From Dipteronia dyeriana (taxonomy: Eukaryota; Streptophyta; Magnoliopsida; Sapindales; Sapindaceae): a stretch of DNA of 64,000 nucleotides. How positions within the stretch are numbered: position 1 is the first letter of the stretch; every line of letters starts with the position of its first letter. Shown here piece by piece: positions 1 through 12,671 of this stretch. Location of the stretch: the NCBI GenBank assembly GCA_032871835.1, contig CM065298.1, forward strand, positions 79,016,154 to 79,080,153, given 5' to 3'. The notes below the pieces were generated by a model that was not told the DNA's origin, did not search any database, and saw only the letters and a program-made list of their open reading frames with translations. The position numbers and the translations under genes are program-made.

Positions 1-627
1 GTCTAATGTCAGAAAGTCCATTGCCCAACTCAATTTCAGCCTATCTCCATATATCGGTTATTAAGTCTAGGGTTACAACATGAACTGATGGAAATGAAAT
101 AGAACTTATTGTTGTATCTACCTTAATCCTTTGATGCTCTGTGTTCATGGGATCAAAGTAATCAGTAATGCACCACTCAAAAGTAGCAAAACACTGGCTA
201 AGCTTCAACACTCTGAATATTTCAACATATCAATCACACTTTTCCAATCCAAGAACAGAGATTGAAAAGCTAAATGATTTGATGTTGGATACCAGAAAAA
301 ACGCTAACTTGAGTTCTGAATAATATAGGTCAATTGAGTTATTTCATGGACATACCACATTGGGTGCATCACAGATGGCTTCAATAGCAAATATTCCATC
401 AAAAGTGTTGTCAGCAAACGGCATCTTCATGAAGTCAACCTGCATCATGATAATAAAGCCATTAAGGATCAAATGTAGTTTAACTGTGGACATATGTCAC
501 TGTATAAGGAAAAGGAAGTGTAGTAGATAATACTTCAGTGGAAGTAAAATGCATTTATATAAATAAGTCCTTATCTAACCTTGACAAAGTTGCATATCTT
601 GTCAACAATTGCAATTCGATTCAGTTC
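1..627 (-). pseudogene. SMT1: Sterol C-24 methyltransferase (SMT1-like) pseudogene, later exons
   Basis: SMT1 moves a methyl group from S-adenosylmethionine to C-24 of cycloartenol in plant sterol synthesis, at the ER. Four minus-strand exons with GT/AG borders are visible: 580-627 (ELNRIAIVDKICNFVK), 356-439 (begins VDFMKMPFADNTFDG, then AIEAICDAP), 122-238 (EIFRVLK, then FEWCITDYFDP) and 1-40 (AEIELGNGLSDIR), which runs off the window. Order and sequence match plant SMT1. Signs of decay: an in-frame TGA at 232-230 near the start of the third exon, and EAICDAP where the family has EATCHAP. Upstream, the intron 628-793 ends at a retrotransposon LTR; the first exons lie at 45,136-45,602. Family identity is very likely; that the gene is dead is inferred from the stop, missing exons and insertion. 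Confidence 0.85.
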
Positions 628-793
628 CTAAAATGTTTCCAAAACATCCAAGTATGTGTGAACACAACAACATGGAACATTGCATAGTTATTTGAAGCAC
701 ACAAAGTTGCATAATAATATTAAAATACAATATCAGTGTTAGCTTGAAGAGTATCCATATTGCTTCCATCACAAAATAGGTTGTCATGTATGA

Positions 794-2013
794 TGTTAAT
801 AGCCAAATTTGGCTAGGGAGTAAAGGAAAGTTTTCCACCTTCCAACCTTCATTCAAGTGTCCAAACTCTAGCCAACACTGCAAGGTACCAAGGTCCCTGA
901 GGTCTAGCTACCATATGACCTTGTAGGAGCAAGGCGAGGTAACCCATACCCTATGAAAATTTTGGACACATCCAGGCCTATCAATTAAAGACCGACGTGA
1001 CCACATCAAGCTCCCTATATCATGATAAGAGACCAAAGCTTGGTCAACATGGGAAGACCTGAGTACCCTGAGGTCAAGGTATCCCATGACCTCCCTTGGT
1101 GCGTGGTACCATCTCTACTTCCACCAAGAAACCTTTAAGGTGTCGAACTTGTCTTGAAATGCCTTCTTGCTACACCGAGGTATAGTCTCAACCTATCCAA
1201 GTAGGAAAAGAATAAGCCCGCAAATCTCTGTTATCACCAAAAAACACCACACACGATTAGGTCAAGCTCCAAAAGAGGTCTAGAGTGGTCAAATCAAGCT
1301 CCTAGTAATAATATCGGTATTGAAGTGTACATCGCCATTCGAGGTAGCAAGTACCATATTCAATGACCTATGTGAAGCACCTAGCCAGGGCAATATACAA
1401 GATCAGAACTACACTCCAACGTGCATTAAACCATTACATGCACTTAGGCCAGGTTATTGAAACCAAAGAGGAAACAAACTAATCTCCCTACAAGATATCG
1501 TCAAATCCGTTGATCATTTAAAGTCAACGACGTTTAAACTTAAAATCTCGTCTAATAAGGGGGGATTTGATACAGTGATTTAAGGTGGGAGAATAACAAT
1601 TTAAACCAAAAAATCTACAATATAAATATTCCTTGACATGCATGAAAGAAAGGGGGATGGTGACCTAGATTCACCACCGGTTAACAAAGCTCTATTGTCG
1701 CCTAAGTTCTATCAATAGAACACGGCCACAACCAGTAAATCTTGTCCACTAATCGACAAACACGAGGTTTCCATTATCAAACCAACTAGGATAGATTTAG
1801 TGATTCATACCCTTTGTAATCAGTTAATATCAGTCAATAAAATAGTGATATTTCCATCATATATCATATTTTTCAGTGTCTTATTATCGTCCCATCTTTT
1901 TCATTACACCAGATTTTGGTACTTAGGATATCTACCTTGACCGCGACCTCCGAGGTAGTGGTCTTGAGGGTGTTAATTGGAATTCCTTACCTTGAGAGAA
2001 TTACCGGTTAACA
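794..2013 (+). repeat. 5' LTR of Tat element A
   Basis: Begins TGTTAATAGCC and ends GGTTAACA. The same ends occur on the LTRs at 26,512, 37,099 and 46,773. It is followed by a primer-site-like stretch (2014 on, TTTTTGGTGTTGTCTGTG, a worn TGGCGCCGTCTGTGG). The LTR sits in an SMT1 intron. Its 3' partner is not in the window, so no target-site duplication can be tested. Confidence 0.85.
1621..1628 (+). promoter_or_regulatory. TATA box of Tat A LTR
   Basis: TATAAATA lies in the second half of the LTR, as expected for the RNA polymerase II start of a retrotransposon. The LTRs of C (27,528) and B (47,160-47,167, minus) have the same motif at a similar place. Confidence 0.55.
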
Positions 2014-2402
2014 CTTTTTGGTGTTGTCTGTGAGGACCATCCATACCCATTTTAAAAAACAAATTTTGTCTATTTATTGTTTTACAGGAACTATGAGGCT
2101 TCGATCTTCCCAGGGATAGTCCGAGGCCTCAAGGAAACCATCTTCCGCTTCAACTCGAAAGCCTCCAAAGAAGGGTAAAAAAACCAGGCATCGCAAATTG
2201 GCTAAAGTCCAACCAACCGCTATGCGAGCTTCAGGCCATGCTCAATCAGCAAGCAGATGCCTTCATGGAAAATGGCTGCCTTCATTTGCTCACTGAAGGG
2301 ATCACAACCCAGCTGGCAAATCCTAATACTAAAGGAGAAATGAGTAGGCTAGGAGCCAGGTAGTCTATCTTCAACAGGTTGGGACCTCCCCTGTCAGAAC
2401 CA
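2014..2402 (+). pseudogene. Tat A leader and start of gag
   Basis: After the primer site there is an AT-rich leader ending TTTACAG, then ATG at 2094 opening a short Lys/Arg/Ser-rich reading frame (MRLRSSQG, then stop; KPPKKGKKTRHRK). Basic, low-complexity N-termini are common in gypsy gag. The frame has several stops. It is cut at 2402 by the copia insertion and resumes at 14,854. Confidence 0.5.
2398..2402. repeat. Left target-site duplication AACCA
   Basis: AACCA flanks the copia element on the left and recurs at 14,854-14,858. The match is exact, which fixes both ends of the insertion. Confidence 0.9.
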
Positions 2403-4636
2403 TGAAATTTCCCTTTATCTTTATAGTGTAAATATACCTAGAAGAGGGGTGAATATGTATATGCTCCAATAGTTGTCTTCTTAAAAAAAAAACAATGAAA
2501 TTTTAATAATGCATAATGAAAATTGAAAACAATGACACACAATATTTACTTGGTAAACCTCCAAGGAGGAAACATCCACGGGTTGATACCACAACCACCG
2601 GCGAAAGCAAATCCACTATTTCAAATAAGAGTTACACACTGAAGCAATCAACATATGCTCTCCAAGCTATCACTCTTACTCTACTATTGAACCTAGTGAT
2701 CTACTAATCCGACTTCCTATCCAAGACCTCCTGTCTCTAGAAAGATTCCTTGCTCAACTATCCGGATCCTCCCGACCATAGACAAGACTTCGTGTTCAAC
2801 TATCCGAGTCCTCCCGACTCTAGTTAAGACTTCATTACTCAACAATCCGACGTCTCACACCTCTTACTGAGACTTCCACTTGCTTAGCTATCCAAGTCCT
2901 CCCGACACTAGCTAAGACTTCCAATTGCTCAAATCAAAGAATCACTCTAAGATATGAGACTTCCTACCTCTTTACAAGGCATCTAAGTGATCATGAATAC
3001 AAAATGCAAACAAGAACTCAACATAGAAAATGATGATCAACAAATTCTGTGGACATGCAACTAGATAGCTAGATTATACTTTCAAAGAACAATCACAAAT
3101 GTATCTAGACAACCTAAGAATATTATCAACCAAGAACATAGATATGAATATATAGACACCAATTGAAACACAATCTAGTTAGAAAATGAAACTAGATCTA
3201 GAAATAGTCAATCAAGCATAAGAGCAAAAGATTTCTAGAAGTAATTTCATGTTTATCAAGTTTAGCACAAATCATTCAATTTGTCACAAATCTAGATAAA
3301 CTTGAAAAATCAAATCAACAAACCACAAAATGATATCAAAATCATCCTATTTATGCTTATTAATCAAATAGCATCAATCAATAAGAAGATCTAAGAAGAA
3401 AACTAAGACGAAGATGATTTTACCAATAAGGATGAAAATCACGAACTGAATATTTAATCACAATGAAAGATATTGAAATCCTTTGATTATTGAAATGCTT
3501 GGGGTTTGTATAACGTTTCAAGACACTCGAAATCGGTTTTTGAATCAAGTGATTCGGAGTAGAAATGAAGAAGTTATCACAAAAACAAAAATCAAATGTT
3601 GAGAGAAAAATTCTGCACTTGTTCTTTAAATTCGTTTTTCTCAACATCTAATGAATGAGAGGGAAGGAGAGGTTTTAAAGAGAAACAAACCAAAAGACCA
3701 TTTTGCCCTCAAGACTTAGTGCCTCCCCGAGATGGCGCATGGGCATCTCGGGGCAGCAAGGCTTTGGGGCCGAGATGGCCACGCGCCATCTCGGGAAGGT
3801 GCCAAGTGATGGCTTATGCCATCTCACCTCTTCCCTTGCACTCCTTTCGTGTTCTTTAACCGTTCTTTGGCCTCCGAATTCTGAATTTGAATCCGTTTGA
3901 AGATTACGAACCAGGAATCCCTCACAGATATGGAAATATAAGATAATCAACCCAAAAAAATAAGAATTTGACTCAATATATGAAGATGAAGACAATGTAT
4001 GCAACATGAGTTGAAAGTGTAGTATCTTTTGACTTAGAACTCGAAATCAATAGTTTGAGTAACCGAAATGACCGAAACTAAATCATGGACAATCTAAGAC
4101 TAAAATCAAGTTCAATATCTATGTTATACAAACATATAAATGAACAAACATATTTCACAAAAGAATGCAAACTACGTAGAGATAGTCTCAAATCATGCAT
4201 TTTCTAAAACATGTTATTTTCATACCAATGCATGAGCATTCAACTTCAAGAGTGTGAATGTGTTAAACCAAATGATGCCCTATGATATAGGGACACAAAT
4301 GTATGAATTGTGTGTGCATGCACATTTAATGATGCACAACTAAGAGGGACAAATATGAATGAATTGTGTGTGTACGCATTTAATGATGCACAACTAAGCA
4401 AAGACACATATGAATGAATTGTGTGTTTGTGCACTTACGCCTTACAAGAGAAAGAACAGTCTCGATACCTTAGCATCCAAGAATAGTAACAATCCTCTTG
4501 AAGATGAACTTTGCATCATGAGAAGTTGTTTTCTTCCTTGAAGCTCTTATTATCACGAACCACTTAAGCAACTAAGCATTACAAAGAAATGAAGTTTTGT
4601 TATGGAATCAAGCTAACAAGAACCTAAAACCCAACA
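2403..4636 (-). repeat. 3' LTR of copia 1
   Basis: Read on the minus strand it starts TGTTGGGTTTTAGG and ends GGAAATTTCA. It pairs with 12,672-14,853 over the whole length, with scattered substitutions and small indels, so the insertion is not recent. The adjoining polypurine tract at 4637-4650 identifies this as the 3' copy. Confidence 0.9.
3727..3794. promoter_or_regulatory. Paired hairpins in the copia 1 LTR
   Basis: A perfect 10-bp inverted repeat CCGAGATGGC / GCCATCTCGG with a 5-base spacer lies at 3770-3794. A related palindrome (CCGAGATG / CATCTCGG) precedes it at 3727-3751. The partner LTR keeps the perfect one at 14,044-14,068, and copia F has a worn version at 60,308. Read in element direction they lie upstream of a TTTAAAA box near 3675, so an upstream promoter element is plausible. 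Confidence 0.5.
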
Positions 4637-5827
4637 ATCTCCCTCTTTGGCTATTCTATGACAAAACCTCTACCTCACCATTTAATGATCACTCATAATC
4701 AATGTTGATTGCATTCTCACATCCTCACATTACAAAGAGATATTCCTATACTAAAATGTCTTCAAGAATCTTCAAGAATCTTCACATATTCGAAGCACCT
4801 GTGAGACAAGAGCAACCAAAAGCAATCTTCTACAAAGAAGATAGGTGAGATAAACAAATAATATATGAAACAAAGCAAACATTCCCTTATCTCTTCTTAT
4901 CTCATGCAAACAAGAATTCTTTCTCCCCCTTAATGAATTGTCTCCCCTTTATATCAAAAGTAAGTAACATGGTGAGAAAAACACTTTCTCCCCCTTTTTG
5001 GCAAGGAATAGACAAAAACATATTACACAACCTAGAGAGAGAGATAAATGGCAAATGAAAATACCTACAAGATTATAAGGGATGCATAATAAAATCATGA
5101 GATAGTGAGCAAACAAGTTGTATAGAGAACTAAGTTTAACAAACTAAACTCCCCCTTAACATATGCTCCACATATTAATAAGCAAATAAACTTGTTCACA
5201 AGGGAATCACACAATCACACATTTCAAGCAATAAAAGATAGTAAACCATTATGTTTCAAAATTAATAAGAGAATCATATATTTTCATTATTCTCTCAAAA
5301 ATAATCTCTCATCGCTAATGAATCAAGCACATTAAGCATAAATGTGTGTGTGTGAAAATTCTTCTAGCATATATACAAGGAGTAATTGTGATATCAACAT
5401 GCAAACCACTTCAACACATATCCATCTAAATCTTTTCCAATCAAGGTCAAACCGATTATCATCTGGGTTTTTGCTTTAAAGAGAATATATTTCAACATAT
5501 GAGGGTGTGTGTGCATGTGGGATTTCATTTTATTTCTGTTTTTCAACCCGAGAAATCACAATTTTCAACTATACTCCAATTTAAGCATTCCTCAATTTCT
5601 TTTTAGGCTTTGTATCAAAGATTTTTTTTAAATAATTATTTTTCAACACTTATTTGATATTTCTAACATAAACATATACTCTTCATGACGACTTTAACTC
5701 ATCACAATGGTGTATTCCTTTCCTTCATTGGGTGGCTTCACAACCAAGGTGTGTTGCCCTTTCCATGAAGATGCTCGTTAAGTTCTATGTAGATGCCGAA
5801 GCAAAATGGATACTAATCATAGGTCAT
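4637..5827 (-). other. 3' non-coding region of copia 1 with several polypurine tracts
   Basis: No coding frame is seen. On the minus strand it has a polypurine tract touching the 3' LTR (CCAAAGAGGGAGAT) and further similar tracts near 4922, 4941, 4988-5002 (GCCAAAAAGGGGGAG) and 5150. Multiple polypurine tracts before the 3' LTR are a known feature of Sireviruses. Confidence 0.65.
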
Positions 5828-8129
5828 CACTACAAGAAAAAAGGCTTTCTCCAAGAGTCAAAAGCCATAAAAAAAATAAAATTTCCTCGAAAATGCTCAA
5901 TTTCGACTGGAAAAGGCCGTCGGTCTCCATCGGAAATAGTATCGTGGGAAATAACCCTTTTCTGACCATCCCTCGGAAATAAATTATTTTCGAGGGAAAA
6001 GTTCGTTGGAGATGGAGGAAATAGGTTGTTAGAAATGTTACAAAAATTGGATCAGAAGAACATTTTCAATAGCCTTTGCCCTCGGAAATAGTGCATGTCA
6101 TGGTCAAAATAAAATAAAAATCGACAAATATTTTGGTTTTTATTATCGATGGATGTGATAGTCAAAAATAAAAAATCATGGAGGAATGTTTTTGGATCGG
6201 AATTAATTTATTTTTTCTTGTTGAATAATGCTATCAAAAATGCAATTTTCTGTTTTTGTTTATTACCCTAAAAAAATGCTCAAATTATAATTTATACTAA
6301 TTACAATGTATATAAAATGAACTAGAATATCAAAACGAAAAAATAAATAGACATCTACAAAAATTTATAAATGAATATAATTGAAATATAATATAAATTA
6401 AGAGTGAATTGAAATACATAGTCTCAAAGCTGTCAACTTATAACATAAAAATACACGCTAATAATATGCTAGCATCTCTCATTCTCTTGCCCTTGAATTT
6501 GTTGTTGTAGTAGGTTATTGTGAATCCAATTTTTGCTGCAATGGAATAAAATAATAAATAAATAAATGTTTTCAATAATTAAATATATACATATATAACA
6601 TTATCCTATAATTGAAAATATAAAAGTTATAAAAAATTTAATTGAAACTATAAATATTTTAAACCAATAAACATAAGAAAACCTACATGAATTTCCATGG
6701 TGTTTTACACTAGGCCAACCTCCATCCTCCATTGTATGAAAGTTTGAAACTCAGTACCAAATAAATATAAAACACCTACAACAGAAAAAAAAATTGTTAC
6801 AAAAATCAACAAGAATGTGGAAAAAAATAATAATTACATGTATATATATTTAATTCTACTTTACAATTAAACCATATTCGAATACAAGATTTATAATATT
6901 ATAAAAAAAGTGTCCCCTTTGGAAATAATAAATTTATAAACCAATCCAAAATCCAAATTCTTCATAGGCATTTTACTGAACACGTTCTATGCAATCACTA
7001 TATCATCATAAAAAACATATAACAAAACAAAGAGTATCAAATAATGAAAATTAATCAAGAAACGTTAACACCCAAATAATAAACCAACAAAATAAAAATT
7101 ATTTTCTCCTACATTTCTTTCAATTGTTATTGTAAAAGACTTACCAAATGAGTGATCTGTATCGTAAGAGTCTTCAATAAAAAAAATAATGGTTTCTTCT
7201 AAGAGATTTAGTTGTAGGTTTTAGAGAAATTACAAAAGATTGGAAGAATGATGAGTCAATAATTAGGGATAGAATAAAAAGATCATAAGAAGAAAAATAA
7301 AACTGGACAAGAAAAATGGTAGAAGATAGGCGGCTTGGTGGAGATAAGTAGGGTCAGGGAAAAATTAAAATAGGAAAAGAGTAAAAAGTGGAGACAGATT
7401 AAAAAAAGGAAAATAAAAATAATTGTCAGGAGAGAGACTCACCTAGGTAAATAGGATTAAAATAAATAAAAAAGGAAATGAGTAAAAAATGGAGTAAAAG
7501 TGTTAAATAGGAATTGAAAATTATAGGAAAGAAAATATATCAGTTAAAAATAAAAGGAATAAGTATATAAAATTGTGAATATAAATAATGAAAAAAAAAG
7601 TAATATATTGAACAGAACATATATATATATATATAATGCCATATTTTTCAAAATAATTAAAATTTAACATTATAATAGTATAATACTATAATTCATTTTA
7701 ACTTTTTATCTGAACATTTAAAAAATAATAATTTAAAATTTTATGTATTAACAATAATTGTCTTGCATAATACAGTTAATCCTACCCATATAATATTGTA
7801 TTTCCAAGCGCTAGGTACTTGTGGTCAGAAAAATCTATTGTAATTCCGAGGGGTAGGTACCTGTGGTCACAAAAATCTAATGTATTTTCGAGGGATGGGT
7901 ATACGCGGTCGGAAATAGTATTGGCGCCTAAACTTAGCGCCATTTTCACAATATTTTTGACGAATTTCGATATAATTTGTGAGGACATTTTTGTTGTCGG
8001 AAATGATATGCAATATTTTTATCCTTTTTTGACGACATGATTTTTGTGGTTAGGAAAACAACTATTTTTGACTAAATTTTGGCTCCGTCGGAAATGTTTG
8101 GTCAGAAAAGACCATTTTTCTATGATGTA
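5828..8129. mobile_element. Non-autonomous CACTA-like DNA transposon
   Basis: The left end is CACTACAAGAAAAAAGG; the right end TTTTTCTATGATGTA reads in reverse as a degraded CACTACA..AGAAAAA. Both subterminal regions repeat TCGGAAAT and related motifs (5918-6070, 7835-8100), as plant CACTA elements do. The AT-rich middle has no transposase-like frame. A clear 3-bp target duplication was not found, so the right end may be off by a few bases. It lies in the 3' non-coding part of copia 1. Confidence 0.6.
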
Positions 8130-8486
8130 CTAAACAATGAACTTGAAGATGCATCCATAATCTACATGCTTTCAAACTCAATTACTCAAACTTAGACATA
8201 TAAGAGAAGCATTTGTGCACTTTTAAAAACAAGATTTACAAAGACTTAAGTGCATGATCTAGAAGCAATAAAAGCTATTTTATCAAGATCATTACTTCTC
8301 CCATGAGTAGCTATCAAAGAAATAGATATATAATATAGTTTTGCCTATCAAGCCACTCATAACCACACATAAGCATTAATCAATACAAATCATGCCAATG
8401 GATCTTCTAAGCAATGAAAATCTCTCTTTGTCCAAGGGCTTTGTGAACAAGTCCGCAAATTTTAGTAGGCATATGTTCAAGAGTTA
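8130..8486 (-). other. Copia 1 3' non-coding, continued
   Basis: This AT-rich sequence lies between the RNase H stop and the CACTA-like insertion. I see no coding frame and no known motif. Confidence 0.5.
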
Positions 8487-9790
8487 CTATTCAATGTCAA
8501 CAAGTTCTCTAATGAAATGATGCCTAATGTCTGTATGCTTTATGCGTGAGTGTTGAACCGGATTTTTAGAGATGTTAATGGCAATCATATTATCACAATA
8601 GAGAGTCATTTTACCTTGATCAATCTCATAATCCTTGAGAATTTGCTTCATCCATAGAAGTTGTGTGCAAGCACTTCCGTCCGCAATATACTCGGCTTCG
8701 GATGAAGACAAAGGGACTGAATTTTGTTTCTTGCTTTGCCAAGCAACCAAATTATTCCCCAAGTAAAAACAACCGCCTGATGTGCTTTTACGATCATCAA
8801 TGTTTCCTGCCCAATCCGCATCACAATAGCCAACAAGAATATCATTAGTATCAAAGGAATAGAATAAACCAAGATTATGTATTCATTTTATATACCTAAT
8901 GATTCTTTTAACGGCTTTCAAGTGAGATTCTTTTGAATTAGCTTGAAACCTAGCACACGAACCAACACTAAAACAAATATCCAACCTATTAGCCGTTAGG
9001 TAGAAAAGGCTACCTATCATGTTCCTATAGAGACTTTGATCAACATTTTTTCCTTTTTCATATTTGTCAAGTTTTAAAGTAGTACTCATAGGTGTTTCAA
9101 ATTCTTTTTCACTTTCAAGGCCAAATTTCTTTACAATATTTCTAGCATATTTAGATTGAGACAACATGATACTTTCACTTGCATGCCAGGAAAGTAATTG
9201 AGTTCACCTACCATACTCATTTCAAATTCTCTTGACATAACATTCACAAAATCATCAACCTTGGTTTTACATGTAGACCCAAAAACAATGTCATCAACAT
9301 ATATTTGTGCAACAAAAATGTCATTGTCATAATGCTTGACAAACAAAGTTCTATTAATACCACCTCTTATATATTGGTTGTCAATAAGATTTTGAGTCAA
9401 CCTATCATACCAAGCTTTAGGGGCTTGCTTAAGACCATAAAGAGCTTTTTTCAACTTAAACACATGATTAGGAGAGTGTGGGTCTACAAAACCCTTAGGT
9501 TGTTCAACATACACTTCTTCTTGAAGGTATCCATTGAGAAAAGTACGTTTGACATCCATTTGAAACAATTTGAATTTTTTAAGACATGCAATGGACAACA
9601 AAAGTCTAATTGACTCAAGACGTGCAACGGGTGCAAAAGTCTCATCAAAGTCTATACACTAAACTTGAGTGTATCCTTGAGCCACTAGTCTTGCTTTATT
9701 TCTCACTATCTTGCCACTTTCATCGGTCTTATTCCTAAACACCCATTTTGTACCAATCACATTGATATCTTTTGGTCTAGGAACTAAGGA
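8487..9790 (-). pseudogene. Copia 1 reverse transcriptase and RNase H
   Basis: Makes element DNA from RNA in the virus-like particle. From 9790 leftward: GTKWVFRNK, then [55 protein letters not shown] and the catalytic [11 protein letters not shown] near 9290, all typical copia RT blocks. After a frameshift near 9170 come YRNMIGSLFYLTANRLDI and the RNase H block SSSEAEYIADGSACTQLLW, ending at 8487. A stop interrupts the RT near 9660. The YVDD box is kept, so decay is by scattered mutations. It lies downstream of integrase, as copia order requires. Confidence 0.9.
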
Positions 9791-10936
9791 TCATACTTCA
9801 TTCCTCTCAAATTGATTTAGTTCTTCTTGCATGGCATTAACCCAATATTCATCAATAACTGCTTCATTAATATTTTTGGGCTCAATTTGAGAAGTGTAGC
9901 AAGCATATGAAATTTGGTTAGCTAGTTGCCTTCTAGTTCTAACCCCTTCATTCAAATCACCTATGATGTCTTGTTGGTAATGCATGTTCCTAAGTCTAGA
10001 ATTAGAATTTTCAATATCTTGTTGGTTATCATTCAAACCATTTTCTAACTCTTGACTTTCGTCTCTAGCAATACTACCATTATCATCATTGTGACTAGAC
10101 TCACTTTCATCACAACTAGTCACATCAGTAGGTGCTTTAGTGTCATTGACAAATGTTCTTTAGGTTCAATGACGCCATTATTATCACACAAATCAAGAAT
10201 GCTAAGATCATCTATTTTCACATTAATAGACTCCATAATAGTTTTGGTTTTCAAATTAAGCACTCTATATGCATGACTATTATTAGCATACCCAAGAAAG
10301 AGACCAATATCACTTTTAGCATCAAACTTTCCTAAGAGAATCTCTATCATTCAAAATAAAACACTTACACCCAAAAGTGTGGAAGTAACTCACATTGGGT
10401 TTCTTGCCCTTCCAAAGTTCATAAAAGGTTTGTTTTTTGTCGGGCCTTCTAAAAACTCTATTAGTGACATAGCATGCTGTATTGACCGTTTCGGCCCAAA
10501 GATTTCTAGGAACTTTTTTGCTATTGAGCATGACCCTAACCATCTCTTGCAAGACACGATTCTTCCTCTCAACAACACCATTTTGTTGAGGAGTTCTAGG
10601 AGCCGAGAACTCATGTGAAATCCCATAATCATCACAAAACTCACTAAATCTAGCATTTTCAAATTCACTCCCATGATCACTCCTAATGCGACATATTTTC
10701 TTGATCCCAAGACCTTTTTCATTTTGAACTTGATTACAAAATTTCTTAAAGTAAACAAAAGTTTCGGTCTTGTCTCTATGAAAATATACCCAAGCAAACC
10801 GAGAAAAATCATCAACATATACAAAAATGTATTTCTTACCATTTATGCTTTCGGTTTGGATTGGTCCCATTAGGTCCATATGCACAAGTTTTAAGGGCTT
10901 CTTGGTAGCAAAATTAGTGTTCTTTTTATGAAACAC
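9791..10936 (-). pseudogene. Copia 1 integrase
   Basis: Inserts element DNA into the genome. The catalytic core reads VHMDLMGP (first Asp, near 10,880), IRSDHGSEFENARF (second Asp) and PQQNGVVERKNRVLQEM (Glu), so the D,D,E triad is present. It is followed by NLWAETVNTACYVTNRV and GCKCF, usual for copia integrase. A frameshift near 10,330 separates the core from the tail (10,350-10,120, then 10,123-9791), an Asp/Asn/Glu-rich linker before RT. Its zinc-binding region lies immediately upstream. Confidence 0.88.
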
Positions 10937-10950
10937 TTTGGTTTGTTTAC

Positions 10951-11370
10951 CTAATTGACATGGTTCACAAACACTATCAAGCTTTTTACGAAGACTAGGA
11001 AGACCTCTAACAATGTTATATTTCTCAAGCTTCTTAAATCTTTATAATTCATGTGACCCAATCTTTCATGCCATAATTCAAGCTTGTTGCCCTCATGTGC
11101 CATATTACATGTTAGTGGATCAACCTCTATACAATAGCAATTGTCCGAAGACCTTTTGACTTTAAAAACAATCTTTCCCTTTTTATCGATTATTGTGCAC
11201 ACATCCTTGTTAAAGCTAACTTCTTTGAAAATTTCACACAAGTGAGTGATGTTTATTAGACTAGCTTGTAGACCATCTACATACAAGGTATCACGAAGTT
11301 TAGGCAGTCCGGGGATACAAATTGTTCCCTTGCCTAGAACTTGCTTTTTGGTGCCATCACTAAATGTAAC
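10951..11370 (-). pseudogene. Copia 1 GAG-pre-integrase region
   Basis: LYVDGLQASLINITHLC is followed by LWHERLGHMNYKDLRSL, the conserved histidine-containing block ahead of copia integrase. The N-terminal zinc finger of the integrase runs into a frameshift near 11,030. Its cysteines are partly displaced: CVFVKSLIVFV stands where CxxC is expected. Confidence 0.8.
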
Positions 11371-11910
11371 CTATCCACCATCATTCATAACAAGATTCTT
11401 AAAGAATTCCTTGTTACCGGCCATATTCCTAGAGCAACCGCTATCTAGGAACCAACAATAAGATGAATTAGCTCTTAAAGCATATTGTGCAACCAAACAT
11501 TGTGTTGTGTTTTTCTTAACCCAAACTTTCTTGACAAGTTTCTCATTCCTACTTTTATTAACATGCTTCGACTTGTTTTTAGGCACATTGACTCCATTAG
11601 TCACATTTTCAAACAAATCAAACAAAGCATTATCAACTTTCTTATGCATAGTAGAACGAGACACAACACAAGATTTAACAAACAAATCATCAACACATTT
11701 ATTCTCAACATGCTTTTCCAAGGTCTTCTTAGGTCTAATTCTAGATCCATACATGGATGATTGCATAGGACCATTCAAAGACATATCATGCAAATCATTG
11801 GCAATTCTACATTTACGAATGTATTCAAAACATCTAGGTCTTATGTGTCCTACCATATTGCAATAATTACAAATAGGTATGAATTTGAGAGTTACCATTT
11901 GCTTGAGCAT
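11371..11910 (-). pseudogene. Copia 1 second zinc knuckle and protease
   Basis: CNYCNMVGHIRPRCF is a CCHC zinc knuckle for binding element RNA. About 110 residues later comes CWFLDSGCSRNMAG, the aspartic protease site (DSG). The same knuckle in copia F (63,830) is YHYCNTIGHIRPRCY, showing the close relation of the two elements. Between knuckle and protease the protein is basic and Asn/Lys-rich. Confidence 0.85.
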
Positions 11911-12219
11911 TCAATTCATTTTGCCTTCTCACATTTTTACCTCTTTGGTTTGCAACACTAGATGTCTTGCCTTTTGTATTTGATGATGAAGTAGCTTGTC
12001 TTTGGCATTGTTGATTTTAAGGCACCTCCAGTAGCATTCATGGCTTTACCGTTAGAAAGTGTACCTACATTTAAATTGCTACAATCTTTGACAAAAGTAG
12101 ATTTGTTATATGAAAGAGTTGATTTTCATTAACATATCCTAAACCTCTTTTATCGCTTGAAGACTTTCCAACCTTAATGAGAGCTTTCACTTTATTAAAG
12201 CTAGATAACATCTTGTTAA

Positions 12220-12621
12220 TCATCTCTTTAGCCTCATTAAGTTTGTCATTAACACTTTCTCTTGATTCGCATGCTCATTAAGTTTTGCTTTAAGTACATT
12301 TTCAATTCTCCTAGCATGATCAAGAGATTCATCTCTTTGCTCAATTTCATACTTCAAAATACTTAATCTATCATTGTTATCAATCAATTTTTTCTCAAGA
12401 TTAAGAATTTTGTCATTAAGATCAATAACACATTTTGAGCTACAATCACGATTTTCCAACTTCTTAGTGAGAGACTTATTGATCTTAGAGATCCTTTCAT
12501 TTTCTTGAATAAGATCTTTGATCTTTTGATCATCTAAGTCAATAGACTCACCTTTAACAGGAGAAGCCACGAAATAAAACATTTCTATAATCATGATGAA
12601 ACAAAAGAAGATAACAAACAC
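12220..12621 (-). pseudogene. Copia 1 coiled-coil gag remnant
   Basis: An open stretch with heptad-like Leu/Ile spacing and many Lys/Glu (IKDLIQENERISKINKSL, ILNLEKKLIDNNDRLS) resembles the coiled coil at 63,235-63,700 in copia F. In F it is preceded by a UBN2-type gag and a first zinc knuckle. Here the primer site is only about 40 bases upstream of the open frame, so those parts have been lost. The frame fails at about 12,215 before the second zinc knuckle. Confidence 0.65.
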
Positions 12622-12660
12622 TACAGAGAAGATCTATCTAAGTACGTCTAGACACCTCCT

Positions 12661-12671
12661 CTGATACCAAT
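12661..12671 (-). other. Copia 1 primer-binding site
   Basis: On the minus strand ATTGGTATCAG follows the 5' LTR directly and continues AGGAGG. It matches the TGGTATCAGAG type that pairs with initiator methionine tRNA. Confidence 0.85.

Noticed and set aside
1..627. A working SMT1 gene
   Set aside because: In-frame stop at 232-230, changed conserved residues, missing core exons and a 44-kb insertion.
10390..10842. 150-codon minus-strand frame
   Set aside because: Overlaps the integrase core in another frame; the DDE frame at 10,322-10,936 is the real one.
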